From Lachnospiraceae bacterium (GTDB lineage: Bacteria > Bacillota > Clostridia > Lachnospirales > Lachnospiraceae), in the NCBI GenBank assembly GCA_014804785.1, contig JAAUZD010000043.1, positions 62,001-126,000 on the forward strand: a stretch of 64,000 nt of DNA. Direction: 5' to 3'. Each line of letters starts with the position of its first letter. Position 1 is the first letter of the stretch. The notes beneath the pieces are model-generated. The model saw only the letters and a list, made by a program, of their open reading frames with translations. It was not told the DNA's origin and searched no databases. Of the stretch, positions 17,112 through 25,899 are shown piece by piece. The position numbers and the translations under genes were made by a program.

Positions 17112-18206
17112 ATGCAATGGTTTGATTTTTATAAAGGGAAAAAAGTTCTTGTAACAGGACATACCGGCTTTAAGGGAGCATGGATGAGCAGTCTGCTTGT
17201 AGAAGCAGGGGCAGATGTAACCGGCTATGCACTGGATGCCCCAACCAGCCCTTCTCTCTTTGAATTATGTAATCTGAAAGATAGAATGCATTCCATAGAA
17301 GGAGATGTGAGGGATCTGGCACACTTGAAAAAGGTGTTTGAGGAGACCAGCCCGGAAATCGTGATTCATATGGCAGCCCAACCGTTGGTGAGGGAGTCCT
17401 ACAAAGACCCGGTTTACACCTATGAGGTTAATGTCATGGGAACGGTAAATGTGCTTGAATGTGTGCGGCAAAGTCCCGCGGTGCGTTCTGTGATCAATGT
17501 CACCACCGATAAGGTTTATAAAAACAAAGAATGGTGCTGGGGGTACAGGGAGGATGAAGAGCTAAACGGCTACGACCCCTATTCTAACTCCAAATCCTGC
17601 TCAGAATTAGTTACTTCAAGTTACAAAGATTCCTTCCTAAAGCCGAAAGGAATCGCAGTTTCCACACTTCGTGCGGGAAACGTAATCGGAGGAGGCGATT
17701 TCGCAAAAGACCGTATCATTCCCGATTGTGTGCGTGCTGCCTCAAAGAAAGAGGATATTATCCTTAGAAATCCATATTCGGTAAGACCCTATCAACATGT
17801 GCTGGAGCCTGTTGTTGTGTACCTGATGCTTGCAAAGGAGCAGTATGAAAATCCCTCACTTGCAGGAAACTATAATGTGGGACCGGACGAAGCAGACTGC
17901 CTTTCCACGGGAGAGCTGACCAATCTGTTTTGCGAGAAATGGCTGGAAAGGACTGGGGATAAGCTGGTCTGGGTCAATCAATATGACGGCGGTCCTCATG
18001 AAGCGGGTTTTTTGAAGCTGGACTGTTCCAAACTGAAAGCGGTTTTTGGTTGGAAGCCGGTGTGGAATATTGAAAAAACCATGGAAAAATTAGTAGAGTG
18101 GTACCATGTTTATCTGACTTGTGGTAATATAAAGGAATGTATGGAAAGTCAGATGCATGAATTTTTAAATGCAGGAAGCAGGGCACGGAGACAGGATCAT
18201 GCGTAA
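17112..18206 (+). CDS. rfbG: CDP-glucose 4,6-dehydratase
   Basis: Converts CDP-glucose to CDP-4-keto-6-deoxyglucose. VLVTGHTGFKGAWMSSLL is the distinctive RfbG version of the Rossmann motif (TGHTGFKG), NVTTDKVYKNKEW and YDPYSNSK carry the catalytic Thr/Asp/Lys and YxxxK, and GGGDFAKDRIIPD follows. I start it at ATG 17112, 9 bases after GGGAG and giving 364 residues, the normal length; a longer frame from 17079 would overlap the SDR. The usual partner, glucose-1-phosphate cytidylyltransferase (rfbF), and the dideoxy enzyme rfbH are not in the window. Confidence 0.93.
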   Translation: MQWFDFYKGKKVLVTGHTGFKGAWMSSLLVEAGADVTGYALDAPTSPSLFELCNLKDRMHSIEGDVRDLAHLKKVFEETSPEIVIHMAAQPLVRESYKDPVYTYEVNVMGTVNVLECVRQSPAVRSVINVTTDKVYKNKEWCWGYREDEELNGYDPYSNSKSCSELVTSSYKDSFLKPKGIAVSTLRAGNVIGGGDFAKDRIIPDCVRAASKKEDIILRNPYSVRPYQHVLEPVVVYLMLAKEQYENPSLAGNYNVGPDEADCLSTGELTNLFCEKWLERTGDKLVWVNQYDGGPHEAGFLKLDCSKLKAVFGWKPVWNIEKTMEKLVEWYHVYLTCGNIKECMESQMHEFLNAGSRARRQDHA

Positions 18207-18226
18207 TTAGTTTATAGGAAAAAGAG

Positions 18227-18853
18227 ATGAGCATAATGAGTAAGTCTACAGAGAAAAAAATAGCAACAGGGCTTGCGGCAGGAAGCGCGGCTTTTATTTT
18301 ACTGATTTTTATAACCAATCTTTTTCATTATAATTATCATATGAATGCAGATATTGCTTCTGAAACCATTCTTGGAGAAGTGATATGGAAGAGCAGACAG
18401 ATCATACCAGATACATGGTATCCCTCTACAGAGGTAAGGATTATCAGTATTCCCAACTTGGCATCACTTTTCTATGGTTTAACTGGTAATATGATATTGT
18501 CATCTGGTCTGGCATGTTGTATGATGTCGATATTGGTTTTGATTGCCATATTGCTATTTATTAAGTCGGTGGAGATGACAAAGGCAGGCGGACTGATGAT
18601 GGTCTTTTTATGTCTAAGCATCCCGTCCGGGCTCACTATGTTGGAGCTGCTTTACTTATATGCCGGTTATTATGCGATTCATGTTGTAATCCTTTTTGTG
18701 ACGCTGGCAATGTATGCCTCACTTATAAAGGAACGGAATATAGTCTATAAATTTATCGGGGGGGGGTATTTTGCTTGCCTTCCTGCTTGGTTTACAAGGG
18801 GTAAGAGGAATTCTTGTCACTTATGGACCGCTATTTGGTATAGAATTGATTAG
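18227..18853 (+). CDS. Membrane protein, N-terminal part of a gene frameshifted at a G9 tract
   Basis: The first 180 residues read as an integral membrane protein: a hydrophobic segment at about 17-35, a polar loop NADIASETILGEV with acidic residues, then more membrane helices. After the run of nine G at 18758-18766 the frame produces polar nonsense and stops at 18853, while the hydrophobic reading continues in the next frame. With eight G the two halves join into about 514 residues, the size of the neighbouring membrane protein at 19812. The layout recalls polyprenyl-phosphate-sugar-dependent (GT39/GT-C-like) glycosyltransferases. It is either off by slipped-strand change or a sequencing error. 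Confidence 0.6.
   Translation: MSIMSKSTEKKIATGLAAGSAAFILLIFITNLFHYNYHMNADIASETILGEVIWKSRQIIPDTWYPSTEVRIISIPNLASLFYGLTGNMILSSGLACCMMSILVLIAILLFIKSVEMTKAGGLMMVFLCLSIPSGLTMLELLYLYAGYYAIHVVILFVTLAMYASLIKERNIVYKFIGGGYFACLPAWFTRGKRNSCHLWTAIWYRID
18758..18766 (+). repeat. Poly-G tract (G9) at the frameshift point
   Basis: Nine consecutive G inside the coding region of a membrane protein. Loss of one G restores a continuous frame (I-G-G-G-I-L-L-A-F). Such tracts are classic slipped-strand phase-variation sites and also common assembly errors. Confidence 0.75.
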
Positions 18854-19772
18854 AAATTTTTATTGTATTTTTCAGAAGCATAAGAGGAGTAGGCATGATT
18901 TTTATATAAGCTTGTGGACGTTGCTTCTGCTTTTTTTCAGTTATCTGGGAACAAAGTTTCCATTTTCCGTAGAGCAGGAGTTATCTACTAATATACGAAA
19001 AGGACTCCAAAAGCTGTTCATGGTAGTCATACCGGATATAGGGCGTGCCGTTGGATTTGAAAGCGCTGCTCTTCCAGGGAAAATATGCCTTGGGTTATTG
19101 TTGCTTATGACTTTGTATGTACTGGGGGATGTCTTGTATAGGATGTGGAAGCGAGAGGAAATAGAGCCAGCTTATTGGGCGTGGTTGGTAATGTGTGCAT
19201 CCCCGATCCTGACGGCGCTCATTGTGGCCTTTACAACTGTAGAAAGTACGGAAAGATATTACTTTATCCTGCTGTTTCTGTTGCCATTTACAGCAGCTTT
19301 GTTATGGAAAAGGAGCGGCAATGCGATAAAATGTATGTTAGGAGTGTTGGGGGTTGTTCTTGCGTTGTCAAACCTGATACAGATTTATCTGCCGATACTG
19401 CAATCTAATGAGCCGCCGCTTACCGAGGAACATCAGGTGACAGAGTTTTTAGAGGAACGGGAATTGTTCACAGCATATGCGACATTTGAAAATGCGAACA
19501 CCATGACGGTGCTTTCAAACGGAACTGTCCGTGTGCGTCCGGTGGCGACAGTGGAAAAGATGGATATCTGCAAATGGCTTGCGAGTGCAGACTGGTATTG
19601 TCCTAATGTGCCGTTTGAGCAAAAAACGGCATATATCATAACAGATGCCGAACAAGACAGTTTTGACATCTTTCTAACAGGAAAAGATGAACTTGTAAAT
19701 GAAGTGGGGAAAATAGGAAAATACACAATCTATGTTTCTGACTACAATTATTCTAATCTGGGAACAGATTAA
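18771..19772 (+). CDS. Membrane protein, C-terminal part of the frameshifted gene
   Basis: Continues the protein begun at 18227 in the next frame. It opens with LAFLLGLQGVRGILVTYGP, has several membrane helices to about residue 220, and ends in a soluble domain of about 110 residues, the usual build of GT-C type glycosyltransferases with a C-terminal extracytoplasmic part. No convincing ribosome site precedes 18771, so it is probably not translated alone. The next gene follows after 39 bases. Confidence 0.6.
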   Translation: MLAFLLGLQGVRGILVTYGPLFGIELIRNFYCIFQKHKRSRHDFYISLWTLLLLFFSYLGTKFPFSVEQELSTNIRKGLQKLFMVVIPDIGRAVGFESAALPGKICLGLLLLMTLYVLGDVLYRMWKREEIEPAYWAWLVMCASPILTALIVAFTTVESTERYYFILLFLLPFTAALLWKRSGNAIKCMLGVLGVVLALSNLIQIYLPILQSNEPPLTEEHQVTEFLEERELFTAYATFENANTMTVLSNGTVRVRPVATVEKMDICKWLASADWYCPNVPFEQKTAYIITDAEQDSFDIFLTGKDELVNEVGKIGKYTIYVSDYNYSNLGTD

Positions 19773-19811
19773 ATACCGCAAAGATGGACAGCGGTATACA
19801 GAGGTATAAAC

Positions 19812-21332
19812 ATGAAGGAACCAAAAGTAATAAAAAATCTGACTCTTTTTTATTTAATACCGTTTGCGTTCATGATTGCATTCAACACCGTCAACAGTCT
19901 TCTTCGGACAACCTATTTTGACCTTTATCAGGTGATGGAAACTGCCAGATATAAGTGGGACAATCCGCTCACCGTGCTGATCGCGACAGCCGTAATGTTA
20001 ATATGTTTTTACTTCCTCATGCGGACAAAATGGATGAAGAAGATTCCGGTTGAGAGGGTGGCGCTAGTTTACAGTGCGGTCCTGTGTCTGTTCATCGTCC
20101 TCCTTTTCAGATGCGTTGTCACCTGTGACAGTGGATTGATCAGTGATATTGCAATCGAATTTCTCCAGAAGAATTATCATGCATTTGAGCAGGGGGAATA
20201 TCTTTACCGATATTCCTTCCAAATTGGTTTTGCAGCGCTTCTTGAGTTGATTTATCAGATTTTCGGGGTGGAAAACTTCATTGTGTTTCAACTGGTCAAT
20301 ATTTTATGCATTGTTATTATCCTTAAAATGCTGGGAAAGATTACAAGGGAGCTGTTTGAGGAAGAAAGCGTAGATAGAATAGAAGCCCTTTTATCCATGG
20401 GGATGCTTCCATTGTTTCTTTTTTCCACGTTTGTTTACGGCGATATAATAGGATGGAGTTTTGGGGTGAGCAGTATTTACTTCATCATCCGGTATCTGAA
20501 AACAGATAGGTGGCAGAATATCTTAAAGGCAGCGCTGCTACTGTCAGCTGGTATTGTTGTGAAATCCAATATCAATATTTTAGTGGTGGCAGCAGTTATT
20601 GCCGTTATCCTGCATTCCATCAGGAACAAGAAATATAAAATTCTGGTCTGGGTGGTGGGAATCGTGCTGATATCTCAGGTCGGCACATGGATTGTAAACG
20701 GCGTGTATACAGCGCGGGCAGGTCTTTCTGAATTTCCGAAGGGCATTCCTAAGATTGCCTGGATTGCAATGAGTATGCAGGAGGCTGATGAAGGAGGGTA
20801 TGCATGCGGTTGGTATAATAGCTATAACTGGAACGTTTACGGAGATAATAACTTTGACCGGGAATTGACGACACAGGCATGTGTGGAGAATTTAAAAGAG
20901 TCTTTGAGCAGATTCGCCCATGAACAGCGATACGCGCTGGACTTTTTCTACAAGAAATATACTTCCCAGTGGAATGCGCCCACTTTTCAGGCAATGATCA
21001 CCAATGAATGGAACAGCAGGCACGTGGAGAACCTGTCTTCGTTGGCAGAGTTTTTTATCTATGGAACAGGAAGGAATGTGCTCTACTGGTTAATGAACGT
21101 TTACCATTTCTTTATGTTTTTATGTACAGGAGCGTATTGCCTTTTCCTGCGCAAGGAGTGGACCCTGGAATGTGCTTATTTCGTGCTGAATATTTTCGGG
21201 GGATTTTTATTCCACATGATATGGGAAGCGCAGGCAAGATACATTTTAGGGTATTTTGTCCTGATGCTCCCGTTAGCAGCATTCGGACTAAATAAGATAT
21301 TACTGAAAATCAATTTAAAAAATAAGTTTTAA
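19812..21332 (+). CDS. Polytopic membrane protein, GT39/GT-C-like glycosyltransferase
   Basis: 506 residues with about ten hydrophobic segments. An early extracytoplasmic loop with FRCVVTCDSGLISDIAIEF provides the acidic residues expected near the active site of polyprenyl-phosphate-sugar-dependent transferases; family membership is by overall shape. The soluble loop at about 300-400 (with SMQEADEGGYACGWYNSYNW) faces outside. It lies between the G9 membrane gene and ugd and ends 50 bases before ugd with no terminator. The likely job is transfer of one sugar to the growing or exported glycan outside the membrane. The sugar is unknown. Confidence 0.7.
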   Translation: MKEPKVIKNLTLFYLIPFAFMIAFNTVNSLLRTTYFDLYQVMETARYKWDNPLTVLIATAVMLICFYFLMRTKWMKKIPVERVALVYSAVLCLFIVLLFRCVVTCDSGLISDIAIEFLQKNYHAFEQGEYLYRYSFQIGFAALLELIYQIFGVENFIVFQLVNILCIVIILKMLGKITRELFEEESVDRIEALLSMGMLPLFLFSTFVYGDIIGWSFGVSSIYFIIRYLKTDRWQNILKAALLLSAGIVVKSNINILVVAAVIAVILHSIRNKKYKILVWVVGIVLISQVGTWIVNGVYTARAGLSEFPKGIPKIAWIAMSMQEADEGGYACGWYNSYNWNVYGDNNFDRELTTQACVENLKESLSRFAHEQRYALDFFYKKYTSQWNAPTFQAMITNEWNSRHVENLSSLAEFFIYGTGRNVLYWLMNVYHFFMFLCTGAYCLFLRKEWTLECAYFVLNIFGGFLFHMIWEAQARYILGYFVLMLPLAAFGLNKILLKINLKNKF

Positions 21333-21381
21333 CAAAATAAATTTTAATTAAAAAAAATTATGAATCATAAGGAGGCAGAAT

Positions 21382-22692
21382 ATGAAAATTGCAGTTGCGG
21401 GAACCGGTTATGTAGGCTTAGTTGCAGGTGTATGCTTTGCAGAAATGGGGTATCAGGTAACCTGTGTGGACATTGATGAGAAAAAGGTTGAGATGATGCG
21501 TCAGGGAGTATCCCCCATCTATGAGGAGGGGCTGGAAGAGTTGATGCAGAAGAATAATGCCCGGGGAACCTTGCATTTCACCACAAGTTACGCGGAGGCA
21601 TATAAAGATGCGGATGCAATCTTTATCGGTGTTGGAACACCGGAGATGCCGGATGGAAGTGCGAACCTAAGCTACATAGCGGAGGTGTCCAGACAAATTG
21701 CAGAGACTGTGGAGAAGGACTGTCTGGTAGTTGTTAAATCCACCGTTCCGGTAGGAACCAATGATAAGGTGGAACAATTCATTAAAGATTTCCTTGTGCA
21801 TGATGTAAAGGTGGAGGTCGCTTCCAACCCAGAATTTCTGGCACAGGGCACAGCAGTCCATGATACTCTTCATGCTGCCAGAATCATCATCGGTACAGAA
21901 AGCAAGGAGGCGGAGGCGCTCCTTCAGAAGATTTATGAACCCTTTGGTCTGCCCATCGTTTCCGTAAAACGTCGTTCCGCCGAAATGATTAAATATGCCT
22001 GCAACGATTTTCTGGCACTTAAGATTTCCTACATGAATGACATTGCAAACTTATGTGAACTGGTAGGCGCTGACATAACAGACGTGGCAAAAGGCATGAG
22101 CTATGACGAGAGAATAGGTGCACGCTTTTTAAATGCCGGTATCGGCTTCGGCGGAAGCTGTTTCCCCAAAGATACCAAAGCATTAAAATTCCTTGCAAGA
22201 GAACATGGCTATCAATTAAAAACAGTAGAAGCTTGTGTGGACGTAAACAGTGCCCAGAAGACCCGCCTGTTCGAGAAAGCAAAAGAAAGAATGATTTCGT
22301 TCAACGGTTTGAAGGTGGCAGTGCTCGGTCTTACCTTCAAGTCCGGCACAGACGACCTGAGAGAAGCCCCGTCCATCGACAATTTGAAACTCCTTCTTGC
22401 AGCAGGCGCCGAAGTTCATGCCTATGACCCCAAGGGAACAGAACGCTCCAAATATCTCTTCCCCGAAGGAAAAATCGACAAAGGCTCCATAACCTACGCC
22501 GCCTCGCCCGAACAAGCCCTGACCGGAGCCCATATATGCTTCATCTTCACCGAATGGTCCGAAATCAAAGCGATAACGCCAGAGAACTTTAAGGAAAAAA
22601 TGCACACCCCCCTAGTCTACGACGGACGAAACTTATACACCCCATCCGAAATGAAAACTGCCGGCGTAGAATACTACAGCATAGGAAGATAG
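21382..22692 (+). CDS. ugd: UDP-glucose 6-dehydrogenase
   Basis: Oxidises UDP-glucose to UDP-glucuronate with two NAD. The N-terminus IAVAGTGYVGLVAGVCFAEM is the Rossmann motif, GFGGSCFPKDTKAL carries the catalytic Cys, and LTFKSGTDDLREAPS is the C-terminal UDP-binding domain. 436 residues, normal length, with a perfect AAGGAGG ribosome site. UDP-GlcA would feed the epimerase at 26847. The second half of the gene has a different base skew: C-ending codons and C over G, while the first half is G-rich. A hairpin follows between it and the convergent glycosyltransferase. Confidence 0.95.
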   Translation: MKIAVAGTGYVGLVAGVCFAEMGYQVTCVDIDEKKVEMMRQGVSPIYEEGLEELMQKNNARGTLHFTTSYAEAYKDADAIFIGVGTPEMPDGSANLSYIAEVSRQIAETVEKDCLVVVKSTVPVGTNDKVEQFIKDFLVHDVKVEVASNPEFLAQGTAVHDTLHAARIIIGTESKEAEALLQKIYEPFGLPIVSVKRRSAEMIKYACNDFLALKISYMNDIANLCELVGADITDVAKGMSYDERIGARFLNAGIGFGGSCFPKDTKALKFLAREHGYQLKTVEACVDVNSAQKTRLFEKAKERMISFNGLKVAVLGLTFKSGTDDLREAPSIDNLKLLLAAGAEVHAYDPKGTERSKYLFPEGKIDKGSITYAASPEQALTGAHICFIFTEWSEIKAITPENFKEKMHTPLVYDGRNLYTPSEMKTAGVEYYSIGR

Positions 22693-22706
22693 CGTGAATG
22701 TGAAGA

Positions 22707-22735
22707 GAAGAATGCCCTCACTACGGGCATTCTTC
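22707..22735. terminator. Hairpin between convergent ugd and GT2 genes
   Basis: Perfect 11-base arms (22707-22717 and 22725-22735) with a 7-base loop, between two convergent stop codons. The T-tracts are weak, but the position suits a bidirectional terminator. Confidence 0.65.
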
Positions 22736-22783
22736 ATCATGACTTGAGTTTCCGTCCAACGGGAACGAGGCACCACTCACAAA

Positions 22784-23713
22784 TCAACACCCGCACCTCT
22801 TACTTATAATATACCGCGGTCTTGCTTTAATCTCATCATAAATCCTTGAAATATAATGTCCAATAAATCCCAGACTGATCATAAGTACACTCCCAATTAC
22901 CAACTGTAGAAGGATCACGGTCGTGAAGCCTTCCAAAGCATTGCCGCTGAAATACTGGTAAAGGGATTGAACCCCAAGAACAATAGAAGCAAAAAACATA
23001 ATCCAGCCAAGCAGTGAAATCAACTGTAGCGGCGCGCTGGAAAAGGAAGTAATATTCCGAATGGCATATCTGATAAGACTCCACAGCGACCACTTGGAAG
23101 CGCCAATTTCCCGATCCTGTACTTCAAAAGGAAGGGTGGTGGTCTTAAATCCAACCCAGGAGGACAGAGCGCGGAAAAAGGGAGCGCGTTCCGGCATAAT
23201 AAGAAGCGCATCTACAGCTTTCCGATCCAGAAGTTTAAAATCAGAAGCCTGTGACATATCAATGGCGGTTACTTTGCTGATAATACGGTAAAAGGTTTTT
23301 GCACATAACGTGTGCAGGGGATTTTCTTTTCCGCGGGAGGATTTGACTCCCTCCACTACCTCAAACCCCTCTTTCCAAAGGCGGTACATTTCAGGAATCA
23401 AGGAAGCAGGATGCTGTAAGTCGCAGTCCATAATCAGACAGCAGGCGCCTTCGGCAACTTCCAGACCGGCGAAAATGGCAGCTTCTTTGCCAAAATTTCT
23501 TGAGAAGGAGATTCCCTTTGCCTGTGTATGCTGGGAAGATAATTCCTGTATACGAACATAAGTTAAATCTTTAGAACCATCATCCACAAAGATAATCTCA
23601 AAAGGGATTTGATTCGCAGTCAGTATCTCGCAAATGGTGTGAAAAGTCCGTTGTATATTGTCCTGCTCATTGTAAGAAGGGATGATGATGGATAGCTTTT
23701 CTTCGACTGGCAT
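22784..23713 (-). CDS. GtrB/DPM1-like polyprenyl-phosphate glycosyltransferase
   Basis: 309 residues. LSIIIPSYNEQDNIQ, IIFVDDGSKDLT and LIMDCDLQHP give the GT2 core with its DxD, and NFGKEAAIFAGLE is typical of the dolichol/undecaprenyl-phosphate sugar transferases. Two membrane helices (about 225-250 and 262-290) end the protein, as in GtrB. It likely loads one sugar onto undecaprenyl phosphate for use by the GT39-like membrane enzymes around it. Ribosome site GAAGGAG. It is a single gene, convergent with ugd and divergent from the membrane protein at 23875. Confidence 0.9.
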   Translation of the reverse strand: MPVEEKLSIIIPSYNEQDNIQRTFHTICEILTANQIPFEIIFVDDGSKDLTYVRIQELSSQHTQAKGISFSRNFGKEAAIFAGLEVAEGACCLIMDCDLQHPASLIPEMYRLWKEGFEVVEGVKSSRGKENPLHTLCAKTFYRIISKVTAIDMSQASDFKLLDRKAVDALLIMPERAPFFRALSSWVGFKTTTLPFEVQDREIGASKWSLWSLIRYAIRNITSFSSAPLQLISLLGWIMFFASIVLGVQSLYQYFSGNALEGFTTVILLQLVIGSVLMISLGFIGHYISRIYDEIKARPRYIISKRCGC

Positions 23714-23874
23714 TTATATAAAACTCCTTCATTATGATTGAAATAATTATTCCGATAGTTATTACAGCTTAAGTATATATGAGAAACTAAGGGTTGGCAA
23801 GATTGGAAAACGGATTTGACGAAATAGAACGGCGAGTATACAATAAGAGCATTATAAGAATTTGCAGGAAAGGC

Positions 23875-25437
23875 ATGGGTATTAAAATGAAAGCAGATTT
23901 GGAAAAGAAGATTGATCAAGTAGGAGAAAGGTGGAGCAGGCAGCTGCGGAAACTGATTACACCGAAGACCTTTGCCGTTTTTACTACAGTTGTTTATGTA
24001 TGCAGTCTGATTCCGCTTCTGTGGATTGCATGGTATAATTATCCTAGTGCTGATGATTACTCCATTGGCAGCAACTGCCATCAGACATGGATGGCAACAC
24101 ACAATGTATTTGCGGTCATCTGGCAGGGAATTGTGAGAGCAGCAGATGACTGGGCGAACTGGATGGGATATTTCACCTCCAATTTTCTGATGGCGGTGCC
24201 TCCAAGCGCTTTTGGAGAGCGGTGGTATGTTCTGACCACATGGATCATGCTGGGAATGCTCAGCTTTTCCGTGATGTATCTGTTCCATGCCATTTTTGTA
24301 AAAGCATTTAAGGCAGATAAGCTGATAAGCCACAGTGCTGCCATGCTGGTACTCTTTGCATCTGTGCAGTGCATGTGCCCGGCAGGACGCTGCGAGGCTT
24401 TTTACTGGTACAGTGGAGCGGCAAATTACATTTTTGTGCACAGTATGTCTTTGTTCTATTTCGGACTGCTGATTTCGGCGATTTATGACACCGGGAAAAA
24501 AAGAATATGGGATTTATCCGCTGCTTCCTTTTTGGGATTCCTGACAGGAGGCGGAAATCAGATGAGCGCGCTGAATGCGGCGATTGTTCTTTTGGCGGCA
24601 GCCTTGCTGATCGGTCTTTGTAAAAAGTGGAACAGATGCAGAACTTTAGGTATTCCCATCGCAATATTCTATGCGGGATTTCTTCTCAATGTGGCTGCTC
24701 CCGGAAACTGGGTGCGGGCAGAGGGGGCAAATGGGATGAATCCGGTTAAGGCGGTGCTGGTCTCTTTTTACGATTGCCTTGACCGGGCAATGAATGAATG
24801 GACCACATGGTCCGTTATTCTCATTATGATTGCGCTGATACCCTTATTCTGGCATATGGCGGAAAAGGTTTCGTTCCGTTTTCCGTATCCGCTGATTGTG
24901 CTGCTTTTTGGCTTCTGTCTTACATCAGCCATGATAACGCCGCCGGTATTTGCGGTAGGGAACATGGAAGCGGGAAGATTACAGGCGCTTACTTATCTGA
25001 TGTATATCCTAGTGCTTTCTTTGTGCGTAGGATATGTGACCGGATGGGTGAGACAAAAGTGGATAAGCAGGCAGACGAAAGTTGATATAGCAGATTCTCA
25101 CGGTTTTTCGGCGGAAAGCTGCTGGTGTCTTGTCGGATGCATTCTCTTTCTGGTATTAGGGTCGGTGCTTACCGTTATACCGGAGCCCTATTATTACACG
25201 TTTTCATCAGCATGTACAGATTTATTAAATGGCAGTGCGGCTGCTTACGGAGATGCGCTGAAAGAACGCATGGAAATTTATCGCAGCGGAGGAGAAGGTG
25301 TGATAGAAGTGGAACCCCTGCCGACACAGCCTGTATTGCTATATTTTTCGGACATAAAAGAAGATCCTGAAGATTGGGAAAACAAAGGATTGTCGAGATA
25401 TTATGGGTTTGAAGGGGTAGCTGTCAGGAAAAAATAA
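23875..25437 (+). CDS. DUF6056-like polytopic membrane protein
   Basis: About 520 residues with ten or so membrane helices. The first outer loop has SADDYSIGSNCHQTW and then DWANWMGYFTSNFLM, and later GRCEAFYWYSGAANY, features I associate with DUF6056 proteins of surface-glycan loci, which resemble GT-C glycosyltransferases with an acidic pair in loop 1. No enzymatic activity is established. A TTG at 23794 opens a longer frame, but AGGAAAGG at 23866-23873 places the start at ATG 23875 or, less likely, 23887. It is divergent from the GtrB-like gene, which could supply its donor, and ends at a strong terminator. Confidence 0.7.
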   Translation: MGIKMKADLEKKIDQVGERWSRQLRKLITPKTFAVFTTVVYVCSLIPLLWIAWYNYPSADDYSIGSNCHQTWMATHNVFAVIWQGIVRAADDWANWMGYFTSNFLMAVPPSAFGERWYVLTTWIMLGMLSFSVMYLFHAIFVKAFKADKLISHSAAMLVLFASVQCMCPAGRCEAFYWYSGAANYIFVHSMSLFYFGLLISAIYDTGKKRIWDLSAASFLGFLTGGGNQMSALNAAIVLLAAALLIGLCKKWNRCRTLGIPIAIFYAGFLLNVAAPGNWVRAEGANGMNPVKAVLVSFYDCLDRAMNEWTTWSVILIMIALIPLFWHMAEKVSFRFPYPLIVLLFGFCLTSAMITPPVFAVGNMEAGRLQALTYLMYILVLSLCVGYVTGWVRQKWISRQTKVDIADSHGFSAESCWCLVGCILFLVLGSVLTVIPEPYYYTFSSACTDLLNGSAAAYGDALKERMEIYRSGGEGVIEVEPLPTQPVLLYFSDIKEDPEDWENKGLSRYYGFEGVAVRKK

Positions 25438-25480
25438 GAATTTGACAGAAATAAGTATAAAAAGAAAAAGGAGTGATTAA

Positions 25481-25508
25481 GAGGAAGCCGGTGAGCTTCT
25501 TCTTTTTT
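25481..25508 (+). terminator. Rho-independent terminator after the DUF6056-like gene
   Basis: Arms of 8 bases (25481-25488 and 25495-25502, one wobble pair), a 6-base loop, then six T. Confidence 0.8.
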
Positions 25509-25524
25509 GCATTTTTTACGGTGT

Positions 25525-25539
25525 GTCCTGTTACAGGAC
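25525..25539. promoter_or_regulatory. Perfect palindrome, candidate operator
   Basis: GTCCTG-TTA-CAGGAC, 58 bases before the XRE-type regulator gene. A 15-base dyad is the size XRE dimers bind, so autoregulation is plausible but unproven. Confidence 0.4.
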
Positions 25540-25596
25540 GAGAAAAGAAAGGAAGTGTAATAAAATATTTGTGTCATTTTTTTATGGAGATCAGTC

Positions 25597-25836
25597 ATGG
25601 CGCGAATCATTGATTACGAAACGCAGAATGTTGTGGGAGAAAAAGTCAGAAAATATAGAATAGAAAGGAAATTAAGCCAGAAGGAATTATCGGAGAAACT
25701 GGAGATGTATGCAATTTATATATGCCGGGGTTCCATCTCAAGAATAGAGAGCCATGAGCGGACTGTAACCGATTTTGAACTACGGGCAATGGCGGAAATC
25801 CTTAAAGTATCAATTGAGGAACTATATGAAGACTGA
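25597..25836 (+). CDS. XRE-family helix-turn-helix regulator
   Basis: 79 residues, almost only the DNA-binding domain. KVRKYRIERKLSQKELSEKL is helix 1-2, GSISRIESHERTVTDFEL the recognition helix and the conserved Ser-Arg-Ile-Glu pattern, and EILKVSIEELYED the closing helix. No sensor domain. A perfect dyad lies just upstream at 25525, and a secreted protein gene starts 64 bases downstream, so it could control itself and that gene. It is the only clear transcription regulator in the window. Confidence 0.88.
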   Translation: MARIIDYETQNVVGEKVRKYRIERKLSQKELSEKLEMYAIYICRGSISRIESHERTVTDFELRAMAEILKVSIEELYED

Positions 25837-25899
25837 TTCAATCAAGACAAGCGCCGGACAACACAAGATCCAGTTAAGGAGAAAGGAAAGAGAAAACAG

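Noticed and set aside
18771-19772. Independent gene starting at 18771
   Set aside because: It has no ribosome site and begins in mid-helix; it reads better as the out-of-frame end of the gene at 18227.
22216-22605. Minus-strand frame of 129 codons inside ugd
   Set aside because: Ugd motifs run through this region; the antisense frame lacks a ribosome site.
23620-24441. Minus-strand frame of 273 codons across the divergent region
   Set aside because: Overlaps the starts of both the GtrB-like and DUF6056-like genes and has no family features.
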